Source: JAJUJL01 sp041736465
GTDB taxonomy: Bacteria; Chloroflexota; Anaerolineae; Anaerolineales; UBA4823
Direction of reading: 5' to 3'
Length of the DNA: 32,322 bases
NCBI GenBank assembly: GCA_041736465.1
Contig: JBGSTO010000659.1
Location: 1 to 32,322 of the forward strand
Shown: in pieces, positions 1-7,048 of the stretch
How the letters are laid out: each line of letters begins with the position of its first letter
Numbering within the stretch: the first letter of the stretch is position 1
Program-made: the position numbers and the translations under genes
Notes under the pieces: model-generated
Told to the model about the DNA's origin: nothing
Seen by the model: the letters and a program-made list of their open reading frames with translations, nothing else
The model's database searches: none

Positions 1-624
1 GGATCTGAGTATATTTCAGATTGGACTGCGTTTTGTCGAAAGGAAATTGACCAATGCCCTACCTCTTCACTCTATCCCATTATTCACCTACCTGTGACAG
101 GAAACTGTCAGGTGGCTAGGAGAGATTTTGATGGAATCATATTCATCGATATAATCTCCGGTTGGGAAGGAAACCTTCGTTTATATTATGGCACTCGTAA
201 GGAGGACGGATTCGACATCCCATTTACACGTACATTGGGTTATGTTGAAGTCACCCCACTACAAAGGCTGGAGCCAAGTGGAGTTCGAGTCAGGATTATC
301 TGTATCTATCAACTATTGCTCAGGTATTGGGAGGAGTTACGTGATATTTTGAAAAATTCGTTTCCTCCGGTTCCCTCTGAGGCCAGATTGCCGAATAAAC
401 AAGGCGAGACGAGAATTGACCTTACTCAAGGTAAACCCGGACGAAAACCCGAGAAACTCTACGACCAGGCATATGCCCGCATCCTCGAGGGAGAGGATTT
501 CCTGAGCGTGTTTAAATGGTATTGCCGGGAAAGCGAGTTGGTATTGCCAACTAAGTCTGATCGTATGCGATTTAAGGAAGCAATCAGAAGGCGGAAGAAA
601 AAAGTTGCACGAAATGACACATAA
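1..624 (+). CDS. Hypothetical protein of the mobile element, 5' partial
   Basis: The frame is open from the first base of the window, so the gene starts upstream and 207 residues of the C-terminal part are visible; the GTG at 94 is probably internal. I do not recognise the family. The last 70 residues are rich in Arg, Lys and Glu, contain a G-R-K-P-E-K stretch followed by a predicted helical region, and end in a basic run (RRRKKK), which would suit a nucleic-acid-binding tail such as a helix-turn-helix. A perfect hairpin terminator follows 39 bases after the stop. Its position upstream of the ATPase and recombinase suggests an element maintenance or replication role, which is inference only. 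Confidence 0.6.
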   Translation, partial: GSEYISDWTAFCRKEIDQCPTSSLYPIIHLPVTGNCQVARRDFDGIIFIDIISGWEGNLRLYYGTRKEDGFDIPFTRTLGYVEVTPLQRLEPSGVRVRIICIYQLLLRYWEELRDILKNSFPPVPSEARLPNKQGETRIDLTQGKPGRKPEKLYDQAYARILEGEDFLSVFKWYCRESELVLPTKSDRMRFKEAIRRRKKKVARNDT

Positions 625-663
625 TATTTCGTGACCCTTTTTCGTGATCGGAATATCAGGCAT

Positions 664-690
664 ACTGCAGCCATTCGAGGCTGCAGTTTT
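664..690 (+). terminator. Rho-independent terminator
   Basis: A perfect 9-base stem (ACTGCAGCC at 664-672 and GGCTGCAGT at 679-687) with a 6-base loop is followed by four T residues (687-690) and an AT-rich stretch. It lies 39 bases after the stop of the preceding hypothetical gene and just before the ribosome binding site of the next one. Confidence 0.7.
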
Positions 691-712
691 GCATATTTGG
701 GAAAGGAGCATC

Positions 713-964
713 ATGGTTATCAGGATGGTTTTGAATTTATCGGCTGATGAGCGAAATGCCTTGGTCGAGCTAGCCCAGAAGCAGTTGCGCTCACCGCAGG
801 ATCAGGTACGCATTATTCTCCGCCAGGTACTCTTTTCTCGAGGGCTTTTGACCACTGACGAGACATCTACCAACCACACAGCCCATATAACGGAAGCTCG
901 GAGCAGCGAGTTAGGTCTACCAAAGATCTTGGTAGGGAGTAAAGAGGACGAGTCACTGGCCTAA
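713..964 (+). CDS. Small hypothetical protein, possible ribbon-helix-helix fold
   Basis: The protein has 83 residues. I chose the ATG at 713 because GAAAGGAG (701-708) sits at ideal distance; the open frame extends back to 644 but that part overlaps the terminator hairpin. The N-terminal half reads as a short strand (MVIRMVLNLS) followed by two helices (ADERNALVELAQKQLRS, then PQDQVRIILRQVLFSRG), the pattern of small ribbon-helix-helix DNA-binding proteins. The C-terminal 30 residues are polar and probably flexible. In mobile elements such proteins act as copy-control, antitoxin or transfer regulators; which applies here is unknown. Confidence 0.6.
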   Translation: MVIRMVLNLSADERNALVELAQKQLRSPQDQVRIILRQVLFSRGLLTTDETSTNHTAHITEARSSELGLPKILVGSKEDESLA

Positions 965-974
965 ACAATTAAGA

Positions 975-994
975 ACCCGCCGGCGAGGGCGGGT
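975..994 (+). terminator. GC-rich hairpin between small gene and ATPase gene
   Basis: A 7-base perfect stem (ACCCGCC at 975-981, GGCGGGT at 988-994) lies 10 bases after the stop at 964. There is no T tract, so it is either a weak terminator or an mRNA processing or stability hairpin ahead of the ATPase gene. Confidence 0.45.
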
Positions 995-1026
995 CCACAT
1001 CTCTGAAACGCATCAGGAGCATTTCT

Positions 1027-2760
1027 ATGTCTAATCCTACCCCATCCACCAAGAAAAGTCAATCGTCAGCGACATCGACGTCTGCTCCACAACCTACGCC
1101 ACCTATCTATTCGATACTGGATGACCTTCCACTTGAGATGAAAAGAAATTTGTGCATGATAGGTGGCAACGGCTACGCAGCAGTATCGTTGCCGATAAGG
1201 ATCGAACGTTCTGAAAAGTCGGGTAAAAATGGCGCTATCGTCAAATTGAACCCACCAGAAGAGCGGATCGAAAAAAAATTAGTGGTTATTCGTGATGACG
1301 GTGTAATTTTTGGTTTCAACAACACACTCTCCTCGAAAAGCCTGGGCTTTGATATCGCTCTGCCAGAATCTCCGCCCAGAAATAAATTGTGGAGTCCGAA
1401 AGGGGTGAAGGATTTCGCAAATGGGATCAGGCCAAACCCGCCAAGTGTATTCCGAAGGCTTGTTGATATTGTTGACCGCTTCATCGACTTCTCACGCAGC
1501 CTGGCTGATCAGCAGACCATGGCCGAATTTATCTCATGCTATATTCTGGCAACATGGTTCCTCGAAGCATTCAACGTGATCGGGTTCCTGTGGCTGAGTG
1601 GGGAACGAGGATCTGGAAAAACAAACCTTCTCCATGTGGTGGCAGATTTGAGCTACCTGGGGCAAGTTATTCTCGCCGGAGGAAGCTATGCCAGTCTGAG
1701 GGATCTGGCTGACAATGGCGCAACACTCGCATTTGATGACGCCGAAAATCTTTCGGATCCCAGAAAGAGCGATCCGGACAAAAGAGCACTGCTTTTGGCG
1801 GGAAATCATAGAGGCATCACAGTACCTCTAAAAGAGCCAGATGGGAAGAGGGGCTGGAAAATCAGACACGTGAACGCGTTTTGCCCCCGGATATTTTCGG
1901 CTATTGCGCTCCCGGATCCGGTGCTTTCTAGTCGGGCAATCGTTGTCCCGCTAATTCGAACTACGGACTCTAGGAGAGGGAATTTCGACCCCGTAGAGCA
2001 TAAATCCTGGCCACATGACTGGCGTCAATTAGTTGATGACCTGTGGGCCTTGGGTACAACTCACCTTGTGGGGATGAGGAAGTATGATGAGTGGGTTGGT
2101 AGCAATTCGCAGCTCATTGGACGTACCCTCCAACCTTGGAGAGCGATTCTTGCAGTCGCAGCTTGGCTCGAAAAGCATGGCGTTCATGAAATTTTTCAGC
2201 GCATGGAGAAACTGGCTCACGATTACCAGCAAGAGCGACCGGAATTCGAGGTGAGCGACCTCACCAGCTTGGTCATTCACGCACTGTTCGAGTGTGCCGA
2301 TCGAGCCGTTAGTGCCAGAGGTGCCAATGCTCCACAGAGGGTGTTCGAATTTCAGATATCAACCGTGACCAATATAGCGATCAGTCTGGCTAAAAAGGAC
2401 GACTGGGACATTGACCTTGACCTCCTAACACCTCGGTGCATTGGGCGGGTGGTTTCTCAATTGCGCCTTGAACAGTCACCTAGGCCTGGTGGTAAAGGGT
2501 CAAGGCGACGGAAGGCCCGGGTTTCAGATTTACAAAGACTGTCGTCTGCATATAATGTCCCTCTTCCTCAACAACTGGAGCAATTTTTCTATACTATTCG
2601 AGCCCCTTCTTCGAATGGCTCAAATGGCATTAACGGCTCTAATGGCCCCGCTAGTCCAGCGATGCGGAATTGCTACGCATGTGGTACTACGAATTGGGTA
2701 TCCTACCCGAATGGCAAGGGAGAATTTTGCGGCACCTGCCATCCTGGCCCGCACGATTAG
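1027..2760 (+). CDS. P-loop ATPase with C-terminal zinc ribbon (replication or helicase type)
   Basis: This 577-residue protein has a Walker A motif GERGSGKT at residues 192-199 directly after a hydrophobic strand, and a Walker B-like segment LAFDDAE at about 234-240. A conserved-looking SSRAIVVPL stretch near 301-309 could hold an arginine finger. After a Ser/Asn/Gly repeat linker (about 528-545) comes a four-cysteine zinc ribbon, C549-x2-C552 and C568-x2-C571. The architecture matches ATPases found in phages and integrated elements that act with primases or as DNA-loading helicases; I cannot name the exact family. The start is fixed by AGGAGC at 1014-1019. The N-terminal 25 residues are Ser/Pro/Thr-rich and likely disordered. 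Adjacent small genes and the recombinase place it in the mobile element. Confidence 0.8.
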   Translation: MSNPTPSTKKSQSSATSTSAPQPTPPIYSILDDLPLEMKRNLCMIGGNGYAAVSLPIRIERSEKSGKNGAIVKLNPPEERIEKKLVVIRDDGVIFGFNNTLSSKSLGFDIALPESPPRNKLWSPKGVKDFANGIRPNPPSVFRRLVDIVDRFIDFSRSLADQQTMAEFISCYILATWFLEAFNVIGFLWLSGERGSGKTNLLHVVADLSYLGQVILAGGSYASLRDLADNGATLAFDDAENLSDPRKSDPDKRALLLAGNHRGITVPLKEPDGKRGWKIRHVNAFCPRIFSAIALPDPVLSSRAIVVPLIRTTDSRRGNFDPVEHKSWPHDWRQLVDDLWALGTTHLVGMRKYDEWVGSNSQLIGRTLQPWRAILAVAAWLEKHGVHEIFQRMEKLAHDYQQERPEFEVSDLTSLVIHALFECADRAVSARGANAPQRVFEFQISTVTNIAISLAKKDDWDIDLDLLTPRCIGRVVSQLRLEQSPRPGGKGSRRRKARVSDLQRLSSAYNVPLPQQLEQFFYTIRAPSSNGSNGINGSNGPASPAMRNCYACGTTNWVSYPNGKGEFCGTCHPGPHD

Positions 2761-2828
2761 CAGTCTTGTCTCTCGATATGATGCCTGCAGATAGGGCAGA
2801 GTTTCGGATAATTGATTGGACTTAATTT

Positions 2829-3083
2829 ATGTCGAGGCGCATTCCAGATAACCATAAACCTAACGGAGAGGGGATGATTATCGTGCGCCGTTATGCGGAG
2901 GAAGCAACTGACTTATCATCAGGCTTAAGCTTAATTTTTGCTCCGTGGATTGAAATAACTTATAATGGCACTGATGATAAGTGGCTAGAAAACAGTGAGG
3001 GCTCCGATGAACAGAGCGGGAGTATTGATACGGGTCTCAACGGCCAGGCAACTCGAGGGCACCAGCCCCGAAAAACAACTTGA
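2829..3083 (+). CDS. Small ORF overlapping the recombinase start
   Basis: This 84-residue frame starts with ATG at 2829 and overlaps the first 77 bases of the recombinase gene in a different frame. I recognise no family. The last 25 residues lie in the overlap and are low in structure (Ser, Gly, Asn, Thr, Arg). It has no strong ribosome binding site (only TTAATTT lies before the ATG), so it may not be translated. A small gene just before a large serine recombinase could encode an excision factor or translational coupler, but nothing in the sequence proves it. Confidence 0.35.
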   Translation: MSRRIPDNHKPNGEGMIIVRRYAEEATDLSSGLSLIFAPWIEITYNGTDDKWLENSEGSDEQSGSIDTGLNGQATRGHQPRKTT

Positions 3084-4935
3084 GCGCATCCTTTATTTAG
3101 CCTCTGAACAAGGCTATTCCGTCGACGAAAAACATATTTGGAAGTTGGCCGAATCGGGCGCTTCCCGAGATCGTGCTGGATTCCAGGAAGCACTTAGGGC
3201 TGGTGCTAACCACCAAATATCCAGAATATATGTTTTTAATATTGATCGTTTGGGTCGCGATTTGTTAGAGATGTTGCTTTTTCTGAGGCAACTCGATGAG
3301 TTAGACATTGAGTGTTGGGGAGCTGAGAGAGCCGAATTGCTTCGCGGAGATGATTTTCTATTTCAAATCCAAGGTGCGGTAGCGTCCAAAGAGCGCCAGG
3401 AGATTATCAGGCGTACTCAGGATGGAGTCCGGCGTGCTATTAATGCGGGGAAGTATTCGGGGGGTATTATTGCTTATGGGTATCGTGTCAGTTCGGCAAC
3501 TAAAAAGCTTGAAATTCACGAAGAGGAAGCTAAGGTTGTTCGCCGGATTTTCGATTGGTGTATCCATGAGCGAATCAGTTGCAGGCAAATCGCAGATCGG
3601 CTTAATGCGTTAGGCGTATCCACTCATTACGCGAGAGACGGGCGTGTAGTGCACTCAAAGGGAAAACGGGATGCTGAAAAAACAGCCGGAATATGGAGGG
3701 CAGGCCGCATTCGAAATATTCTTCGCAACCCCGCCTATATGGGGCAATGGCAATGGGGAAAACGATCGAAAAAAACAACACATAGAGAGCGGATATCTGG
3801 TTATTGCCCGCCACTAGTGCCCGAAAGCGTTTTTCGGCAAGCAGGCCAGATTTTACAGGGCAATCAACTCTTTGCCCCCGAAAATCAACGGAGAAATTAT
3901 CTCTTACGCGGAGTAATAAATTGCGGAGGCTGCGGTAGGGCGTATTGCGGCAGCTATTCAAGAGTGGGTTCTACCCGCTCCAGGGAAAAGACCTACTACC
4001 GGTGTAACGGTCATACGCAGTGGAAAAAACTGGGCATCCCAAAATGCGAATCCCAGAGTCTTGATGCTGAAGATATTGAAGCAGTGGTGTGGAATGATAT
4101 TAAGGCTTTTTGCAAGAACCCAGAGATTGCGTTGGGCCAGCTTCGTGCACAGCGTAAGCCACTAGATGATTCAATAGACGATAGGATTCGGGAAGTTGCT
4201 CGGCAAATAACCGAATTGAAACGCCAGGAACTCAATCTTCTGCGAATTGCTGCCGAAAGCCACGAGGTTGACCTCGCAGCTTTAGATACTGTATTGGGCG
4301 ATAATCGCAGATCTCAAGAAGCGCTCCGATTATTCCGAAATCAACTTGAAGTTGAAAAGGCGAGAGCCAACACGCTGGAGGATGAACTTATCGAGGTAGC
4401 TGAACGATTGGCGAAGCTTGGAGAGCGAATCGACCAGGCTACATTCGATGAACGTCGACGTGCAGTTGTGGAGCTTGTAAAAGAGATTCAGGTAGTTCCG
4501 GATGTGGTTGATGGAAAACGGGTTTCGCTAGTAACCATTACGTATCGATTCAATGACCCTGACACAATGACCGCCCCCACGCCTCTGGATCCTGCCGTTA
4601 TACAAGACTGCATGCCTGCCCGTGCGGCTACTACGGCGACCCGGTCAAAGCCTGCACCTGCTCCTCCGCCATGGTTACCAAGTACCAGAAGCGCATCTCC
4701 GGCCCGCTGCTGGATCGCATCGACATCCACATCGAGGTGCCGCGGGTGGAGTACGACAAGCTCAGCCAGGACCGGCTGGGCGAGCCTTCCGCCAGCGTGC
4801 AGGCACGCGTGGAGACCGCCCGCCAGCGGCAGCGGCGGCGTTTCGAAGGGCAGGACGGCATCGCCAGCAACGCTGACATGCGCCCGGCGGAGGTGCGCCA
4901 GCACTGCCGGCTGGACGACGCAGGGAATACACTGA
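3007..4935 (+). CDS. Large serine recombinase (integrase) with chimeric C-terminus
   Basis: The resolvase-type catalytic domain comprises residues 1-150: V-L-I-R-V-S-T-A-R with nucleophile Ser11, then the conserved ASRDRAGF region, the IDRLGRD motif and the E-R-x2-I-x-R helix. The recombinase domain follows (about 150-270, GYRVSS and the WRAGRIRNILRNPAYMG block), then a zinc ribbon near residues 305-350 (CGGCGRAYC, RC, KC) and a long coiled coil (about 380-490), as in integrases of the phiC31/TP901-1 class. It joins attP and attB and, with a directionality factor, reverses this. ATG 3007 is preferred over GTG 2995 because the protein then starts M-N-R-A-G-V-L-I-R-V. From about residue 535 onward the frame reads comM DNA in a wrong phase (Pro/Ala/Arg/Ser-rich), so about 107 residues of the 642 are created by integration. 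Confidence 0.9.
   Translation: MNRAGVLIRVSTARQLEGTSPEKQLERILYLASEQGYSVDEKHIWKLAESGASRDRAGFQEALRAGANHQISRIYVFNIDRLGRDLLEMLLFLRQLDELDIECWGAERAELLRGDDFLFQIQGAVASKERQEIIRRTQDGVRRAINAGKYSGGIIAYGYRVSSATKKLEIHEEEAKVVRRIFDWCIHERISCRQIADRLNALGVSTHYARDGRVVHSKGKRDAEKTAGIWRAGRIRNILRNPAYMGQWQWGKRSKKTTHRERISGYCPPLVPESVFRQAGQILQGNQLFAPENQRRNYLLRGVINCGGCGRAYCGSYSRVGSTRSREKTYYRCNGHTQWKKLGIPKCESQSLDAEDIEAVVWNDIKAFCKNPEIALGQLRAQRKPLDDSIDDRIREVARQITELKRQELNLLRIAAESHEVDLAALDTVLGDNRRSQEALRLFRNQLEVEKARANTLEDELIEVAERLAKLGERIDQATFDERRRAVVELVKEIQVVPDVVDGKRVSLVTITYRFNDPDTMTAPTPLDPAVIQDCMPARAATTATRSKPAPAPPPWLPSTRSASPARCWIASTSTSRCRGWSTTSSARTGWASLPPACRHAWRPPASGSGGVSKGRTASPATLTCARRRCASTAGWTTQGIH
4608..4632 (+). other. Probable hybrid attachment site (element/comM junction)
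   Basis: Homology to comM starts at TGCAT (4609-4613) or just after it, immediately before the codons for C-P-C-G (4617-4628). The third comM scrap starts with the same bases, TGCAT followed by N-CCTGCCCGTGCGGC (12085 onward). The shared left boundary, directly at the 3' end of a serine recombinase gene, marks the crossover region. The exact core dinucleotide cannot be set without the other junction. Confidence 0.6.
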
Positions 4936-5099
4936 TGCGCACTGCGATGAGGCAGCTGCAGCTATCGGCGCGGGCGTATCATCGCATCCTCAAGCTGGCG
5001 CGCACGATTTCGGATTTAGCGGGGGCGGAGAGCATCTTGCCGGTGCACCTGGCGGAGGCGCTGCAGTATAGGCCCAGAGCGCTGATGGATAATGGGTAA
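4611..5099 (+). pseudogene. comM: comM (Mg-chelatase-like AAA+ helicase) 3' tail, fragment 1
   Basis: Read in the frame of 4617, the DNA encodes the C-terminal part of ComM/YifB: CPCGYYGDPVKACTC, then KRISGPLLDRIDIHIEVPRV, the ARQRQRRRF region, the LSARAYHRILKLARTISDLA helix and the end EALQYRPRALMDNG, with TAA at 5097-5099. About 160 residues of a protein usually near 500 are present; the AAA+ Walker motifs are missing because they lie in the 5' part, cut off by the mobile element. ComM drives branch migration during natural transformation. The fragment has no start of its own with a ribosome binding site. Its GC-rich composition differs from the element upstream. It is the complete version against which the other comM scraps in the window can be read. 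Confidence 0.9.
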
Positions 5100-5122
5100 G
5101 AAAACAATGGATCGCTTCTCGA

Positions 5123-5151
5123 TTAACAAACACGGCTTATCGGTATATAAT
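5123..5151 (+). promoter_or_regulatory. Sigma-70-type promoter for the CPBP protease gene
   Basis: TTAACA (5123-5128) and a perfect TATAAT (5146-5151) are separated by 17 bases. It lies in the gap after the comM fragment and reads towards the CPBP gene, giving a leader of about 85 bases. This is the best promoter match I saw in the window. Confidence 0.7.
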
Positions 5152-5241
5152 GTTCATTAGGACTATATAGGTAAGAATACAGCAAGGTTGCGTATTATGC
5201 AGTAGTTGAGCGTCGCTCTGGCAGTTGAGTAGGAGTGAGAA

Positions 5242-6267
5242 ATGACCAAGCTCACTGATTGGATCAGACGCCATCAAGTTGCAGCCTTTTTCGTCATCAC
5301 CTTCGCCATCACCTGGGGACTGGGTTTCTCCTATAGCGCCGCACAAACCAAAAGGATATTTTGGCTGTATCCAGTGGCTTCTCTTGCCACCTGTGGACCT
5401 GCATTGGCGGGGATCATCATCAATGCACTAATTAACACACAACCCAGGCAAGGGACACGCAAAGCTTTCTGGATCGCCTTCTTCGTAGCTTGGGTTGTAT
5501 CTGCACTCGTGTGGCTTGCTTACCTCATGTTAGTTGCCACCATCCCATTTTCCTCCGGCGTGGTTGTTTTTTCCCTTATCGTGGTGATACCGGTCGCCTT
5601 CGTGATCGGCATGGCGTACTCGCGCATCACGGCAGTGAAAAGCTACTTGTCTTCATTGGTCCGGCTGCGCGGCGTGTGTGGATGGGCTCTTCTGGCCTTG
5701 GTGCTCTACCCGGCAATGGTCTTGCTTTTGATTGCCGTTAATCATTTCCTTGGACGGCAGCCGATCACAGACTACCCGCTCCCGGCGTTTGACTTATCGC
5801 TGACGGTCCTGATTGCGGTTAGATTCCTGTATCAGTTCTTATTTTTCAATGCCACCGGAGAAGAAGCCGGCTGGCGAGGATTTGCTTTACCCCGGCTGCA
5901 AGCCCATACAAGCCCATTGATAGCCAGCCTGATCCTGGCTTTATTCTGGGTACCATGGCATTTCTTCCTATGGCAATCTCAAGGATCACCGGTAGATACC
6001 TGGAGTTTTTGGATTAACAATGGCTCGATAATCATCCTTTCGTCGATCATTACAGGCTGGCTCTTTAACCGCAGCAAAGGCAGCATTCTGGTAGCTGGGG
6101 TCATCCATGCGGCAGATAACACGACTCTAAGGGTCCTTCCCATCCTGGACTGGTTTGGGTATGGGTTTCTCGTGCTCAAGGGGGTTGTCGCATTGGTGGT
6201 CATTCTGGTGGACCAGATGTGGAAGAAGCTGCCCTCCGGCCACCCAGCGGTATACGGATCGCCCTAA
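5242..6267 (+). CDS. CPBP family intramembrane metalloprotease
   Basis: The 341-residue protein is very hydrophobic with about eight membrane segments. It carries the CPBP/CAAX protease signature: E207-E208-x3-R212 (GEEAGWRGFALP), then F-W-V-P-W-H-F in the next helix and H-A-A-D-N in a late helix, which supply the metal-binding and catalytic residues. Members cleave prenylated or other membrane proteins and in bacteria serve bacteriocin self-immunity, signalling or phage exclusion; the substrate here is unknown. The start is set by TAGGAGTG at 5229-5236. It has its own promoter and is followed, 6 bases after the stop, by an attC-like site, suggesting that the gene arrived as an integron cassette. 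Confidence 0.85.
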   Translation: MTKLTDWIRRHQVAAFFVITFAITWGLGFSYSAAQTKRIFWLYPVASLATCGPALAGIIINALINTQPRQGTRKAFWIAFFVAWVVSALVWLAYLMLVATIPFSSGVVVFSLIVVIPVAFVIGMAYSRITAVKSYLSSLVRLRGVCGWALLALVLYPAMVLLLIAVNHFLGRQPITDYPLPAFDLSLTVLIAVRFLYQFLFFNATGEEAGWRGFALPRLQAHTSPLIASLILALFWVPWHFFLWQSQGSPVDTWSFWINNGSIIILSSIITGWLFNRSKGSILVAGVIHAADNTTLRVLPILDWFGYGFLVLKGVVALVVILVDQMWKKLPSGHPAVYGSP

Positions 6268-6273
6268 TAGACC

Positions 6274-6325
6274 GCCCAACACCGCCTCCACCGGACGCTC
6301 GCGCCGGTGAGCCATACTGTTAGGC
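6274..6325 (+). other. Integron attC-like recombination site
   Basis: The 52-base segment starts with GCCCAAC (6274-6280, fits RYYYAAC) and ends with GTTAGGC (6319-6325, fits GTTRRRY); these outer boxes are complementary in 6 of 7 positions. Inside lie CACCGG (6289-6294) and CCGGTG (6304-6309), complementary over 6 bases around a 9-base loop, corresponding to the L boxes. The folded bottom strand is what an integron integrase recognises. The site sits just after one stop codon and 19 bases before the next ATG, exactly where attC lies between two cassettes. No integron integrase gene is in the window. Confidence 0.65.
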
Positions 6326-6344
6326 GATAGCCAAAGAGGAGATT

Positions 6345-6842
6345 ATGATAGTTGCGCATCTAATAACACACGGGCTGTTTTTTACGTTCATCGTGAATGG
6401 TTATCTCCTGCTTGTCATGATCCTAACCAGCCCACGTATCTGGGGTTACGCCGACTATCCGGTAGTGATAAATAACAAAGTGCCTCCCCAAACAAGAAGA
6501 GAGAAACTCTTCGCAGCGATGATAGGGTTACCTTGGTTTGTCTTCGTTCTGGGATTCCCTATCTTTTCAACCTACGTCCTCAAATCCAAACTGGGTGGTG
6601 AAATTCCATTCTTGACTGCCTTTCTCAATGTGTTTGTCCTTTCCCTGTCCGCCACACTGGTCGACTTGATAATCTTGGACTGGCTGATTGTCAGCAAAAT
6701 CACTCCTCGGTTTGTGATCATCCCTGGATCAGAGAAAGCCGATTACAAAGATTTTTCTCACCACTACAAAGCACACGCCCGGGCAACGATTGGGCTAATC
6801 CTAGTATGCTTGATGATGGCCGGTATAGTATGGTATTTTTAA
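6345..6842 (+). CDS. Hypothetical four-helix membrane protein
   Basis: The protein has 165 residues and about four membrane segments: near residues 5-28 (LITHGLFFTFIVNGYLLLVMIL), 54-75 (AAMIGLPWFVFVLGFPIFSTYVL), 84-112 and 145-165. Between the third and fourth lies a soluble stretch with charged and aromatic residues (GSEKADYKDFSHHYKAHARA). I do not recognise a named family. GAGGAG (6336-6341) supports the ATG at 6345. It begins immediately after the attC-like site, as cassette genes do. No convincing second attC follows; AGCGGTTAGCC-like bases near 6851-6861 are only a poor match. Confidence 0.7.
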   Translation: MIVAHLITHGLFFTFIVNGYLLLVMILTSPRIWGYADYPVVINNKVPPQTRREKLFAAMIGLPWFVFVLGFPIFSTYVLKSKLGGEIPFLTAFLNVFVLSLSATLVDLIILDWLIVSKITPRFVIIPGSEKADYKDFSHHYKAHARATIGLILVCLMMAGIVWYF

Positions 6843-6892
6843 AGCTATGCGGGCGGTTAGCCAGCTCAATATTCTCTCACAATCAGTGTTCA

Positions 6893-6967
6893 CTATAAGG
6901 TAGCGAGAGAACTGGTGGCAAGTCCCGCCTGTCCGCCGCCGGCAATGATGGTTTCGATTGATTCCAT
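6893..6967 (-). pseudogene. Remnant of a FAD-dependent monooxygenase start
   Basis: On the minus strand, an ATG at 6967 preceded by AAAGGAG encodes MESIETIIAGGGQAGLATS, the N-terminal beta-alpha-beta dinucleotide-binding motif (G-G-G-x-A-G) typical of flavin-containing monooxygenases, then loses similarity and stops after 24 codons (stop 6893-6895). Only the first 19 residues of a protein normally of several hundred remain. It is a scar of an earlier gene cut by rearrangement. Confidence 0.65.
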
Positions 6968-6977
6968 GGCGCGCTCC

Positions 6978-7006
6978 TTTACCGATACGGTTGGTAGATG
7001 TAAAAT
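6978..7006 (+). promoter_or_regulatory. Putative promoter of the kinase-STAND gene
   Basis: TTTACC (6978-6983) and TAAAAT (7001-7006) are separated by 17 bases and lie 42 bases before the ATG at 7049. The -35 box matches the consensus in 4 of 6 positions and the -10 box in 5 of 6. The -35 part overlaps the ribosome binding site of the dead minus-strand monooxygenase start. Confidence 0.5.
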
Positions 7007-7048
7007 ACTTAAACCATCCCAACTTTATCAAAATAAGTGGATTCTGCC

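Larger units (their letters stand above)
1..4610 (+). mobile_element. Right end of a serine-recombinase element integrated in comM
   Basis: The stretch carries a cluster of replication- and integration-type genes (P-loop ATPase, small proteins, large serine recombinase) all on the plus strand and lower in GC than the DNA that follows. It ends exactly where a comM 3' tail begins, which is the layout of an element integrated by its own recombinase, with the recombinase gene next to one attachment junction. The left end and the 5' part of comM are outside the window. Whether it is a phage, an ICE or a mobilisable island cannot be told; no structural, portal, relaxase or conjugation gene is visible here. 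Confidence 0.75.

Noticed and set aside
4488..4942. Minus-strand frames across the recombinase/comM junction
   Set aside because: They are shadows of GC-rich comM coding DNA and show no recognisable motifs.
5205..5232. GTTGAGC and GTTGAGT as further integron core sites
   Set aside because: GTTRRRY is a loose motif and no paired RYYYAAC box or internal stem is found nearby.
6801..7031. Minus-strand frame of 76 residues
   Set aside because: The recognisable monooxygenase start is in another frame at 6967; this frame shows no family features.
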